Program-made: the position numbers and the translations under genes
Part shown: in pieces, positions 11,046-19,555 of the stretch
Numbering within the stretch: the stretch's first letter is position 1
Layout of the letters: each line of letters opens with the position of its first letter
DNA from: Bog-756 sp963699055
GTDB taxonomy: Bacteria; Actinomycetota; Acidimicrobiia; Acidimicrobiales; RAAP-2
Length of the DNA: 64,000 nucleotides
Direction: 5' to 3'
NCBI GenBank assembly: GCA_963699055.1
Contig: CAVOTA010000002.1
Coordinates: forward strand, 310,001-374,000
Notes under the pieces: generated by a model
Told to the model about the DNA's origin: nothing
Databases searched by the model: none
Seen by the model: only the letters and a program-made list of their open reading frames with translations

Positions 11046-12458
11046 TCACCGCCGGGGTCCGTCGTCGACGCCGGCATCCCCGTCGCCCGGCGGGCGGCCG
11101 TGTCCGGGCCCGCTCGGACCGGTGCCGGGGGCCGCCGGATCCGCCACCTCGGCGCTGCCCGCCCCGGTCCCCGCTCCCGAACGCCATGCCCGGAGGCGTT
11201 CGGCCACCACGGCCTCGTGGCCCCGGTCGCTCGGTTCGTAGTAGGTGGTGCCGGCCACGGCGGCGGGCCGGTACTCCTGGTCGACGTGGGCGCCGGGATG
11301 GTCGTGGGGGTACTCGTACCCCTGGCCGTGGCCGATGGTGGCGGCCGACCGGTAGTGGGCGTCGCGCAGGTGGGTCGGCACGTCGCCGCGGGGCGCCTCC
11401 CGCACGTCGCGCTGGGCGCGGCCGAGTGCGACGGTCACCCGGTTCGACTTGGGGGCGCACGCCAGGTGCACCACGGCCTGGGCCAGGTTGAGCTGTGCCT
11501 CCGGCAGGCCGACGAACTCGACGGCGCGGGCGGCGGCATCGGCAACCACCAGGGCCAGCGGGTCGGCCTCGCCCACGTCCTCGCTGGCCAGGATGACCAG
11601 GCGCCGGGCGATGAAGCGGGCGTCCTCACCCGACTCGAGCATCCGGGCCAACCAGTAGAGGCCGGCGTCGGGGTCCGAGCCCCGGATCGACTTGATGAAG
11701 GCGCTGACCTGGTCGTAGTGGTCGTCCTCGCCGTAGTGCTGCAGACGGGTGTGGCGGGCGCGCTCCACGTCCTCCAGGGTCACCGGGCGGTCGCCGGCCA
11801 GGGCCAGGGCCACCTCCAGCGTGGTCAGCACCGCCCGGGCGTCGCCGTCGGCCAGGCCGACCAGGGCCGCCACCGCGTCGGGCTCGGCCGAGCCCCCCTC
11901 GGCGGTCAGCCCCCGGGCGACCACCTCGGCCAGCTCCCCGTCGGTGAGCGGCTCGAGCCGCCACAGGGTCGACCGGGACAGCAGCGGCGCGTTGACCTCG
12001 AAGAACGGGTTCTCGGTGGTGGCACCGATGAGCACCAGGAGCCCCTCCTCCACCGACGGCAGCAGGGCGTCCTGCTGGGAGCGGTTGAAGCGGTGGACCT
12101 CGTCGAGGAAGAGGATGGTGCCCCTCCCCTGCTCCCCGAGCAGCCGCCGGGCGCCCTCGACGACCTCCCGGACGTCCTTGACGCCGGCGGTCACCGCCGA
12201 GAGCGGCACGAAGTGCTTGGCCGTGGCGGTGGCCACCACCGTGGCCAGCGTGGTCTTGCCCGTGCCCGGTGGGCCCCACAGGATGGCCGAGGTCAGCCGG
12301 TCGGCCTCGATCAGGGCCCGCAGCGGCGCGCCGGGCCCGACCAGGTGCTGCTGGCCCACGATGTCGTCCAGCGTGTGGGGCCGCATCCGGGCGGCCAACG
12401 GCGCCCGCTGGGCGATGCGCTCGGCGGCGGCGCCGGAGAAGAGGTCCTCGCCGGCCAC
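11046..12458 (-). CDS. rarA: Replication-associated recombination protein RarA (MgsA)
   Basis: A 470-residue AAA+ ATPase of the RarA/MgsA/WRNIP1 family, which acts at stalled replication forks. Walker A is GPPGTGKTT, Walker B is LFLDEVHRFN, sensor 1 lies in GATTENP, and the start RMRPHTLDDIVGQQHL is typical. The C-terminal half has the tetramerisation region (DPDAGLYWLARMLESGEDARF) and YPHDHPGAHVDQEY. A Gly/Pro-rich tail of about 50 residues is extra. The gene is 6 bp downstream of... aspS in map order it is transcribed after aspS, and the pair is conserved near hisS-aspS in Actinobacteria. Confidence 0.94.
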   Translation of the reverse strand: MAGEDLFSGAAAERIAQRAPLAARMRPHTLDDIVGQQHLVGPGAPLRALIEADRLTSAILWGPPGTGKTTLATVVATATAKHFVPLSAVTAGVKDVREVVEGARRLLGEQGRGTILFLDEVHRFNRSQQDALLPSVEEGLLVLIGATTENPFFEVNAPLLSRSTLWRLEPLTDGELAEVVARGLTAEGGSAEPDAVAALVGLADGDARAVLTTLEVALALAGDRPVTLEDVERARHTRLQHYGEDDHYDQVSAFIKSIRGSDPDAGLYWLARMLESGEDARFIARRLVILASEDVGEADPLALVVADAAARAVEFVGLPEAQLNLAQAVVHLACAPKSNRVTVALGRAQRDVREAPRGDVPTHLRDAHYRSAATIGHGQGYEYPHDHPGAHVDQEYRPAAVAGTTYYEPSDRGHEAVVAERLRAWRSGAGTGAGSAEVADPAAPGTGPSGPGHGRPPGDGDAGVDDGPRR

Positions 12459-12464
12459 GGGACC

Positions 12465-14240
12465 TCAGTCCAGCTTCGGGATCGGCTGGAGCCCGAGGTC
12501 GCGCAGGGCGCCGGCGGCCAGGGGCTTCGGCGCGTCGGTCATGGGGTCCCATCCGGACTGCGTCTTCGGGAAGGCGATCACCTCGCGGATGTTGTCCTCG
12601 CCGGCGAAGATCGCTACCAGGCGGTCGAGGCCGACGGCGAATCCGGCGTGGGGCGGTGCCCCGAAGCGGAAGGCGCCGAGCAGGAAGCCGAAGCGCGACG
12701 CGGCCTCCTCCTCGCTGATCCCGAGCACCGAGAAGATCCGGCTCTGGATGTCGGCCCGGTGCACACGGACACTTCCCGAGCCGAGCTCCCAGCCGTTGAG
12801 TACCAGGTCGTAGGCCTGGGACCGCACCGAGGCGGGCTCGCGCTCCAGCCGGTCGATGTCGTCGGGGTGGGGCATGGTGAACGGGTGGTGGGCGGCCACC
12901 GGGTTGCCGGCGTCGTCGACCCCGTCGAAGAGGGGGAAGTCCACCACCCACAGGTACCGGTACGGGCCCTCGGACACGGGCCGGCCGCCCAGCTCCACCC
13001 GCAGGGAGCCCAGCACCTGGCAGGTCAGGCGGTACTCGTCCGCCACCACCAGGACCAGGTCGCCGGCACCGGCGCCGGTGGACTCCACCAGGCCGGACTG
13101 CTCCGACTCGGACAGGAACTTGGCCACCGGCGACTCGACGGCGGTGCCGCCACCGTCGGTCGACGTCACCTTGAACCAGGCGAGCCCCTTGGCCCCGAGT
13201 GCCTTGGACCGGTCGGTCAGGGCGTCGAGCCGCGAGCGGCTGAGCGACGCCCCGTCCTCCAGGACGACGGCCTTCACGCACGGGGCGGCGAAGGCCCGGA
13301 AGCCGGTGCCGGCGAACACGTCGGTCAGGTCGACCAGCTCCATGCCGAACCGGAGGTCGGGCTTGTCGGTGCCGTACCGGTCCATGGCCTCGGCCCAGGT
13401 CATGCGGGGCACCTCGCCCGGGCGCTCGCCGGTGACCGCCTCGGCGGCGTCCAGCACCGCCTCGGACACGACGTCGAGGACGTCCTCCTGGCTGACGAAG
13501 GACGCCTCGAGGTCGAGCTGGCTGAACTCGAACTGACGGTCGGCCCGCAGGTCCTCGTCGCGCAGGCAGCGGGCGATCTGGTAGTACCGGTCCACGCCGG
13601 CCACCATGAGGAGCTGCTTGGCGAGCTGCGGGCTCTGCGGGAGCACGTAGCACGAGCCGTGGTGCAGCCGGCTGGGCACGGCGAACTCACGTGCGCCCTC
13701 GGGGGTGGGGGCCCACAGCAGCGGGGTCTCGACCTCGACGAACCCCTGCCGGTCCATGGCCGCCCGCAGCGCGCCGTTGACCTTGGCCCGCAGGCGGAGG
13801 TTGGCCTGCATGGTGGGCCGCCGCAGGTCGACGAACCGGTGCCGCAGGCGGATGACCTCGTCGACCTCGACCCGGTCGTCCACGGCGAACGGCGGCGGCT
13901 CGGCCGCGTTGAGGAGGGTGACCGTACAGTCGGCCAGCTCGACCTCGCCGGTGGGGAGCTCGGCGTTGACCGTCCCCTCCGGCCGGAGGCGCACCTCGCC
14001 CTCCACGGCGATCACGTACTCGGAACGGACGTCGACCGTGCCGGGGACGACGCACTGGATCACGCCGGTGTGGTCGCGCAGGTCCACGAAGGCCAGGTGC
14101 TCGCCGTGCTCCCGGCGCTTGGCCACCCAGCCGCACACCGTGACGCGGGTGCCGACGTCGGCCGGACGCAACGTCCCGCACAGGCGTGTCCGCATCGACG
14201 TGGCCCCGGCGGTCGGGTTGGGCTCGGTCGGGTCGCTCAC
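12465..14240 (-). CDS. aspS: Aspartyl-tRNA synthetase AspS
   Basis: A 591-residue bacterial-type class II synthetase. It has an OB-fold anticodon-binding domain (about 15-115), a catalytic core split by the bacterial GAD insertion (about 295-420), and motif 3 in GFAVGLDRLVA. Motif 2 (YQIARCLRDEDLRADRQ) and FTQ-like QFEFSQLDLEASF are intact. Start GTG14240 has AAAGGA about 7 bases upstream. The rest of the genome would be needed to say whether it also charges tRNA-Asn, which occurs when AsnRS is absent. It follows hisS after 97 bp and precedes rarA by 6 bp. Confidence 0.95.
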   Translation of the reverse strand: MSDPTEPNPTAGATSMRTRLCGTLRPADVGTRVTVCGWVAKRREHGEHLAFVDLRDHTGVIQCVVPGTVDVRSEYVIAVEGEVRLRPEGTVNAELPTGEVELADCTVTLLNAAEPPPFAVDDRVEVDEVIRLRHRFVDLRRPTMQANLRLRAKVNGALRAAMDRQGFVEVETPLLWAPTPEGAREFAVPSRLHHGSCYVLPQSPQLAKQLLMVAGVDRYYQIARCLRDEDLRADRQFEFSQLDLEASFVSQEDVLDVVSEAVLDAAEAVTGERPGEVPRMTWAEAMDRYGTDKPDLRFGMELVDLTDVFAGTGFRAFAAPCVKAVVLEDGASLSRSRLDALTDRSKALGAKGLAWFKVTSTDGGGTAVESPVAKFLSESEQSGLVESTGAGAGDLVLVVADEYRLTCQVLGSLRVELGGRPVSEGPYRYLWVVDFPLFDGVDDAGNPVAAHHPFTMPHPDDIDRLEREPASVRSQAYDLVLNGWELGSGSVRVHRADIQSRIFSVLGISEEEAASRFGFLLGAFRFGAPPHAGFAVGLDRLVAIFAGEDNIREVIAFPKTQSGWDPMTDAPKPLAAGALRDLGLQPIPKLD

Positions 14241-14296
14241 TGCAGGTCCTTTCGTGGTGCCCCCTGGCGGGGCCGGGCTACATCGTGCCCCGCGCC

Positions 14297-14363
14297 CGGG
14301 GCCGGGGGGTCGGCGTGCGGGTGGACGTTCGCCGGGGTCACGGGGCCGGGGGGTCGGCGTGCG
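14297..14363. repeat. 23-bp direct repeat at the hisS 3' end
   Basis: Two identical copies of a G-rich 23-mer occupy 14297-14319 and 14341-14363. The second copy is the last codons of hisS and the first lies in the hisS-aspS spacer, so the end of hisS looks partly duplicated. The spacer also has a small GC hairpin (CCCCG..CGGGG near 14288-14302), possibly a weak terminator. Confidence 0.7.
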
Positions 14364-15624
14364 TCGGGCGGATGGCGGCCACCACTTCGTCGACCGGCAC
14401 GCTCCGCTGGTCGCCGCCGCCCCGCAGGGGTCGGAGGGACACCGTACCCGAGGCGGCCTCGTCCGGGCCCACGATCAGCGCCCAGGCGGCGCCCGACCGA
14501 CCGGCCGCCTTGAACTGGGCGCTCATGGACCGGTCGTCCCAGGCCCGGTCGGCCGCCAGGCCGGCCGCCCGGAGCGCCGCGGTCAGGTCCCGGGCGTGGG
14601 CCCCGCCGGTGGTGTCGACCACGAAGGCGTCCAGCGGGCGAGGGTCGACCGGGAACACACCCTCGGCGTCACAGGCCAGCAGGATGCGCTCGACTCCCAT
14701 GCCGAAGCCGATCCCCGGCGTCGGGGGCCCGCCCAGCATGGCCACCAGGCCGTCGTAGCGACCCCCGCCGCCGATGCCGTTCTGGGCCGACTCCAGCGCG
14801 GCGGAGGCGAACTCGAAGGTGGTCCTGGTGTAGTAGTCGAAGCCACGTACCAGCCGGTGGTCCAGGACGTAGGCGATCTGCAGGGCGTCCAGGCCCTCGC
14901 GCACCCGGGCGAAGTGGGCGGCACACGGCTCGCAGAGGTGGTCGGCGAATCCCGGGGCGCCGTCGGTGGCGTCCCGACAGGCGTCGCGCTTGCAGTCGAG
15001 CGCCCGCAGCGGGTTGGCCTCCAGGCGGTCCCGGTGCTCGTCGCACAGCCGGTCGCGGCGGGCCGCCAGGTAGTCGGTCAGCAGGGCGAGATAGGCGGGC
15101 CGGCACACGTCGTCGCCCATCGAGTTCACCCGCAGGGCGAACCGTTCGAGGCCGAGGCTGCGGTAGAAGCCGTCGGCCAGGCCGACCACCTCGACGTCGA
15201 GGTCGGGATCGGCGGGACCGAGGACCTCCACGCCCAGCTGGTGGTGCTGGCGGTACCGCCCGGCCTGGGGCCGCTCGTAGCGGAACGCCGGTGTGGCGTA
15301 CCACGCCTTCCACGGGAGCGGCGGCCGGTGCTGGACCCAGGCGCGCACCATCGGGGCGGTGCCCTCGGGCCGCAGCGCCAGGGTGCGCCCACCACGGTCC
15401 TCGAACTCGTACATCTCCTTGCCCACGATGTCGCTGCCCTCGCCGATCCCCCGACGGAACACGGCGACGTCCTCGAAGATCGGGGTGTGGGCGAGCCCGT
15501 AGCCGGCCCGCTCCACGGCGTCGGCGAACCGGGCGAGGAGCGCCTCCCACCGGGCCGACTCCGGCCACAGGACGTCGTGGGTGCCCTTGGGGGCGCGCGC
15601 CGCCGCCGTCTTGTCGGACGCCAC
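14338..15624 (-). CDS. hisS: Histidyl-tRNA synthetase HisS
   Basis: A 428-residue class II synthetase. Seen: the N-terminal APKGTHDVLWPES, motif 2 region FRYERPQAGRYRQHHQ, histidine A motif LVRGFDYYTRTTFEF, GGGGRYDGL and motif 3 GIGFGMGVERI, then the anticodon-binding domain. Cys residues in LDCKRDACRD and CEPCAAH form a possible metal-binding insertion known in some HisRS proteins. Start GTG15624 lies 3 bp after the relA stop, so the two are co-transcribed as in mycobacteria (relA, hisS). Length is normal. Confidence 0.95.
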   Translation of the reverse strand: MASDKTAAARAPKGTHDVLWPESARWEALLARFADAVERAGYGLAHTPIFEDVAVFRRGIGEGSDIVGKEMYEFEDRGGRTLALRPEGTAPMVRAWVQHRPPLPWKAWYATPAFRYERPQAGRYRQHHQLGVEVLGPADPDLDVEVVGLADGFYRSLGLERFALRVNSMGDDVCRPAYLALLTDYLAARRDRLCDEHRDRLEANPLRALDCKRDACRDATDGAPGFADHLCEPCAAHFARVREGLDALQIAYVLDHRLVRGFDYYTRTTFEFASAALESAQNGIGGGGRYDGLVAMLGGPPTPGIGFGMGVERILLACDAEGVFPVDPRPLDAFVVDTTGGAHARDLTAALRAAGLAADRAWDDRSMSAQFKAAGRSGAAWALIVGPDEAASGTVSLRPLRGGGDQRSVPVDEVVAAIRPTHADPPAP

Positions 15625-15627
15625 GGC

Positions 15628-18084
15628 TCAGTCCTTCTTGCCGGGGAGGATCCGGTAGACGTCGTAGACGGCGTCGAGGTGACGGATCAGGTTCAGCACG
15701 GACTCGAGGTGGGCCGGGTCGGCCAGCTCGACGTCGAAGCGCATGCGGCTGATCCGGTCGGCATCGGTCTGGGTGTTGGCGCTCACGATGTTGAGGTGGT
15801 GCTCCGACACCACCTTGGTGACGTCGGCCAGCAGGCGCGACCGGTCGATGGCCACCACCTCGATGGTGGCCACGAAGACACCCGACGACCGGTGGTCCCA
15901 CTCGACCTCGATCAGACGCTCGCGGGACCGGCTGGCCAGCGACGCGGCGTTGGCACAGTCGGCCCGGTGGACCGAGACACCCCGGCCGCGGGTCACGAAC
16001 CCGATGATCTCGTCGCCGGGGACCGGGGTGCAGCACCGGGACAGGCGGACCATCATGTCGTCGAGGCCTTCGACGTAGACCCCGACCGAGGCGGCCCGGC
16101 CCGGGCGCGAGGCCAGGGGCTGCTGGCGCGCCGTGACCGGCAGCTGCTCCTCGATGATCCCGCCCCGCAGCTCGCGCAGGATCCGCTGGGTGACCGCCCG
16201 CGCCGAGATGCGGTTGTCGCCGATCGCCGCGTGCAGCGAGTCCACGTCGGCGTAGTTCATCGCCTTCGCCAGGTCCGACAGGGTGTGCTCGGACGCCAGC
16301 TTCTGGACCGGCAGGCCCTCGCGGCGCAGCTCCTTGATCAGCTCGTCACGGCCCAGCTCGATGGCGTCCTCGCGGCGCTCACGGGAGAACCACTGGCGGA
16401 TCTTGGACCGGGCGCGGGACGACGCCACCATGTGGAGCCAGTCCCGCGACGGCCCGGCGGTCTCGGCCTTCGAGGTGAAGATCTCCACCGTGTCGGCCGA
16501 GTTGAGCCGGGTGTCGAGCGGCACGAGCCGGCCGTTCACCTTGGCCCCGATGCACTTGTGGCCCACCTCGGTGTGGATGCTGTAGGCGAAGTCGACCGGG
16601 GTCGAGTTGGCCGCCAGGGCGATGACCTTGCCCTTCGGGGTGAAGACGTAGACCTCGTCCTCCTCGAGGTCGAGCTTCAGCGCCTCCAGGAACTCGATGG
16701 GGTCGGTCGTCTCGTTCTGGAAGTCGACGATCCGCTGCATCCACTCGACCTCGGCCGTGGTCGACGACGTCTCCTTGGCCAGCGCCAGCCGCTCGGCCCG
16801 CCGGTCCCGCTCGACCATCTCGGCCCGCTGGGCGGGGGTCATCTGCGACTGCTTCCGCCCGTCCTTGTCGCCGTGCTTGTCCCTGGGCTTGTCCTTGGGG
16901 CGCTTCGCCTTGCCCGGGGCGACCGCCTCGGGCGGCCGGTTCGGCGACCCGCCGTCGCGCTGGCTGCCGTCCTTGTAGCCCCAGTGGGCGGCGATGCCGT
17001 ACTCGGCCCGCCGGTGCATCTCGTGGGTGCGGACCTGGACCTCGATGGGCTTGCCGTCGAGCCCGATGACCGTCGTGTGCAGCGACTGGTACAGGTTGAA
17101 CTTGGGCGAGTTGATGTAGTCCTTGAACCGACCCTGGACCGGAGGCCAGATGGCGTGGATCGACCCGAGGGCGGCCCAGCAGTCCTTCTCGGACTCGACG
17201 ATCACCCGGATGCCGACGAGGTCGTAGAGCTCGTCGAATTCCTTGCCGCGCACGACCATCTTCTCGTAGATGCTCCACAGGTGCTTCGGCCGGCCCGTCA
17301 CCTCGGCGTTCACCCCGGACGCCTCGAGGCGTTGGCGCACGGCCACCAGGACCCGGGCCAGGAATTCGTCGCGCAACGGGGCACGGCTGGCCACCATCTG
17401 CTCGATCTCGGCGTAGCGCTTCGGGTGGAGGGTGGCGAAGGAGAGGTCCTCGAGCTGCCACTTGACGCCCTGGATGCCCAGGCGGTGGGCCAGCGGCGCA
17501 TAGATGTCCAGGGTCTCCTGGGCCGTGCGCCGCTGCTTCCACTCCGGCATGACCGACAGCGTCCGCATGTTGTGGAGGCGGTCGGCGAGTTTGATGATCA
17601 GCACCCGCCAGTCGTTGGCCATGGCCACGAGCATCTTGCGGACCGTGGCGGCCTGCTGGGCCTCCTTGGAGTCGAACTGGAGGCGGTCGAGCTTGGTGAC
17701 GCCCTCCACGATGAGGGCCACCGCCGGGCCGAAGTCCCGCTCGATGATCTCGGTGGTGACCCCGGTGTCCTCCACCGCGTCGTGCAGCAGGGCGGCAGCC
17801 ACGGTCTGGGCGTCGAGGCCCAGGTCGGCGACGATGCCGGCCACGGCGATCGGGTGGGTCACGTAGGGCTCGCCGGACCGCCGCATCTGCCCGGCGTGGG
17901 CCACGGTGGCCGTTTCGGCGGCGTGCACGATCATCGAGGTGTCGTCGCCCGGGTGACGGCGGAGGAAGGCGGCGAGCACCGGGGCGAGCAGCTCCGCCTC
18001 GGCCTCGGGCAGGGTCGAGCCGGCCAGGCTGTCGCCCACGTCGTCGGTCGCCCCGTCCGCGGGTGCTGGTGTGACCAGGGCCAT
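15628..18084 (-). CDS. relA: Bifunctional (p)ppGpp synthetase/hydrolase RelA (Rel/RSH)
   Basis: An 818-residue long RSH protein that makes and degrades (p)ppGpp. The hydrolase HD domain has THPIAVA and His101-Asp102 in LLHDAVEDTG. The synthetase domain has NLYQSLHTTVIG and the R319-F-K-D322 signature (RXKD, typical of bifunctional Rel/SpoT rather than EXDD RelA). TGS (about 475-535), a zinc-finger/CC region with RCCTPVPGDEI and a C-terminal ACT domain follow. Residues 372-445 are a Lys/Arg/Asp-rich insertion between synthetase and TGS, longer than usual. Start ATG18084 is preceded 6 bases upstream by TACCGT and has no good ribosome-binding site. Confidence 0.94.
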   Translation of the reverse strand: MALVTPAPADGATDDVGDSLAGSTLPEAEAELLAPVLAAFLRRHPGDDTSMIVHAAETATVAHAGQMRRSGEPYVTHPIAVAGIVADLGLDAQTVAAALLHDAVEDTGVTTEIIERDFGPAVALIVEGVTKLDRLQFDSKEAQQAATVRKMLVAMANDWRVLIIKLADRLHNMRTLSVMPEWKQRRTAQETLDIYAPLAHRLGIQGVKWQLEDLSFATLHPKRYAEIEQMVASRAPLRDEFLARVLVAVRQRLEASGVNAEVTGRPKHLWSIYEKMVVRGKEFDELYDLVGIRVIVESEKDCWAALGSIHAIWPPVQGRFKDYINSPKFNLYQSLHTTVIGLDGKPIEVQVRTHEMHRRAEYGIAAHWGYKDGSQRDGGSPNRPPEAVAPGKAKRPKDKPRDKHGDKDGRKQSQMTPAQRAEMVERDRRAERLALAKETSSTTAEVEWMQRIVDFQNETTDPIEFLEALKLDLEEDEVYVFTPKGKVIALAANSTPVDFAYSIHTEVGHKCIGAKVNGRLVPLDTRLNSADTVEIFTSKAETAGPSRDWLHMVASSRARSKIRQWFSRERREDAIELGRDELIKELRREGLPVQKLASEHTLSDLAKAMNYADVDSLHAAIGDNRISARAVTQRILRELRGGIIEEQLPVTARQQPLASRPGRAASVGVYVEGLDDMMVRLSRCCTPVPGDEIIGFVTRGRGVSVHRADCANAASLASRSRERLIEVEWDHRSSGVFVATIEVVAIDRSRLLADVTKVVSEHHLNIVSANTQTDADRISRMRFDVELADPAHLESVLNLIRHLDAVYDVYRILPGKKD

Positions 18085-18096
18085 CCCTACACGGTA
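18085..18096 (-). promoter_or_regulatory. Near-leaderless promoter of relA
   Basis: TACCGT (18096-18091, minus strand) ends 6 bases before ATG18084. The 116-bp space to the divergent sortase gene contains no other obvious -10 box. Confidence 0.4.
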
Positions 18097-18200
18097 CCTG
18101 GACGGGCCGCCAGGCAGGTACTCCCCCGGCCCGCACCGGGCCCACCCGACGACGGGTCGACGGCGTCCGGGCGGCCCGGTGGCCGCGTCCCCCGGCCCCG

Positions 18201-19550
18201 ATGAGCGAGACTGGACGGATGGTCGGACCGCCTGACGCACCCGGACCCCGGCCGGTCCCGGAGCTGCCGGGGCCCCTGCCCGTCCCGGCGCTGGTGCAGG
18301 CACGGCCCGTTCCCGACCTGCGGCCCCCCCGTCCGGTGCCGGAGCTCACCCCCCGGCCCCGCCGTCACGTCCACGCCCGCCGCCGTGCGGCCCGGCGGAC
18401 CCGCCAGGTGCTGACCGTCACCGGGTGCCTGGCCATCGCCGCCGGGGTGGCGCTCGGCGCCGATGTGGTCGACTTCTACCGGCACTCGGCCACGGTCGGT
18501 GCGGCCCTCATCCACCAGGAGCAGCAGACGGCGGTGCGGGTCCGCGGGACGGGCCACTGCGTGGCCAACTTCCCGGCGTCACCGGTGGGGGCCGACCCGA
18601 CGGGATCGGTCCCCGTACCCGATGCCGGGAGCGGCGCCGGTTCGACCACGTCGGCCGCGGACGGCTCCGGACCGCAGCCCTACGCACTGCTGACGGCCCC
18701 GTCGATCGGGCTGGTGGCGCCGGTCGTCCAGGGGATCGACGGTCCCCAACTGGCCGTCGCCGTGGGCCACGTGCCGACCAGCTCGTGGCCGGGGGTCACC
18801 GGGACCTCGGTCCTGGCCGCCCACGACGTCACCTGGTTCAGCCGGATCGACCAGCTCCAACCGGGCGACACGGTCTCGGTGGTGACCCCCTGCACCACCT
18901 ACCGGTACACGGTCGACAGCCACGAGGTGGTCCAGGCCGGCAGCGTGATCGACCAGACCGCCACGCCCCGCCTCGTGCTCACCACCTGCTACCCGACCGA
19001 CGCGCTGTTCCTCACGTCGCAGCGCTACGTGCTCTACGCCTCGCTCGACCGGGTCCTGCCGACGGGTGAGCCCACCTCCGGATCCGCCCCGGCCCCGGCG
19101 CCGGTGGTGCCCGCACCGCCGGCGCTGGTCGCCCAGGGCCTCGACCTGACCCACAACCCGGCGCCACTCGGTTCGCTGGTGCTGACCGGCGCGCCTTCGC
19201 CGGCGTGGCAGCAGAGCACCACGCCGCTCGACGACGAGTCGGCCGTGCTCTCGTTGTACTTCGCCGCCCTCCGGTCGGCCGTCGAGGACCGGCCGGACTG
19301 GTGGACCGCCGTGGCACCGGGCGTGCCCTTCACCTCGGCGTCGTCCCTGGTCGGTGCCGAGGTGGTCCGCAACGACACGGAGTTCGACCCGGTGCTCGAC
19401 GTCTCGGGGTCGACCCTGGTCGGGGCCGCGCTCACCACGCTCCCCGAGCTCGCCGGGGGCCGGGCCCCGGGCCGCTACCGCATCACCATGACGGCGGGGG
19501 TGTCCGACGGCCAGCTGGTCGTCACCGGGTGGAGCACGATCCGCGCCTGA
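18201..19550 (+). CDS. Class D/E-like sortase with a large C-terminal extension
   Basis: A 449-residue membrane-anchored transpeptidase-like protein. It has a Pro-rich cytoplasmic lead (1-55), an Arg-rich stretch, one helix (about 70-90) and a sortase domain (about 160-285). The catalytic triad is visible: His208 in LAAHDVTW, Cys263 in LTTCYPT and Arg275 in SQRYVLYA. LQPGDTVSV is typical of the class. Residues 290-449 form an extension after a Pro/Ala linker, with no family I recognise. Sortases join surface proteins to the wall. It is the only plus-strand gene in 1-36660, and converges on the surface-protein operon 5 bp away. ATG18219 is an alternative start. Confidence 0.82.
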   Translation: MSETGRMVGPPDAPGPRPVPELPGPLPVPALVQARPVPDLRPPRPVPELTPRPRRHVHARRRAARRTRQVLTVTGCLAIAAGVALGADVVDFYRHSATVGAALIHQEQQTAVRVRGTGHCVANFPASPVGADPTGSVPVPDAGSGAGSTTSAADGSGPQPYALLTAPSIGLVAPVVQGIDGPQLAVAVGHVPTSSWPGVTGTSVLAAHDVTWFSRIDQLQPGDTVSVVTPCTTYRYTVDSHEVVQAGSVIDQTATPRLVLTTCYPTDALFLTSQRYVLYASLDRVLPTGEPTSGSAPAPAPVVPAPPALVAQGLDLTHNPAPLGSLVLTGAPSPAWQQSTTPLDDESAVLSLYFAALRSAVEDRPDWWTAVAPGVPFTSASSLVGAEVVRNDTEFDPVLDVSGSTLVGAALTTLPELAGGRAPGRYRITMTAGVSDGQLVVTGWSTIRA

Positions 19551-19555
19551 CCTGC

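Noticed and set aside
11009..11077. ATG11077 as start of the sedolisin gene
   Set aside because: It overlaps rarA by 32 bp and adds a charged Gly/Asp/Ser lead before the signal peptide. GTG11008 gives a normal signal peptide without overlap.
8531..11491. A 986-codon plus-strand reading frame opposite the sedolisin gene
   Set aside because: It is the antisense of a gene with a full catalytic set and signal peptide. Its Arg/Gly/His composition is what GC-rich antisense frames give.
13705..18204. A 1499-codon plus-strand open frame opposite aspS, hisS and relA
   Set aside because: It spans three well-identified synthetase and RSH genes on the other strand. Long stop-free antisense frames are expected at this GC content.
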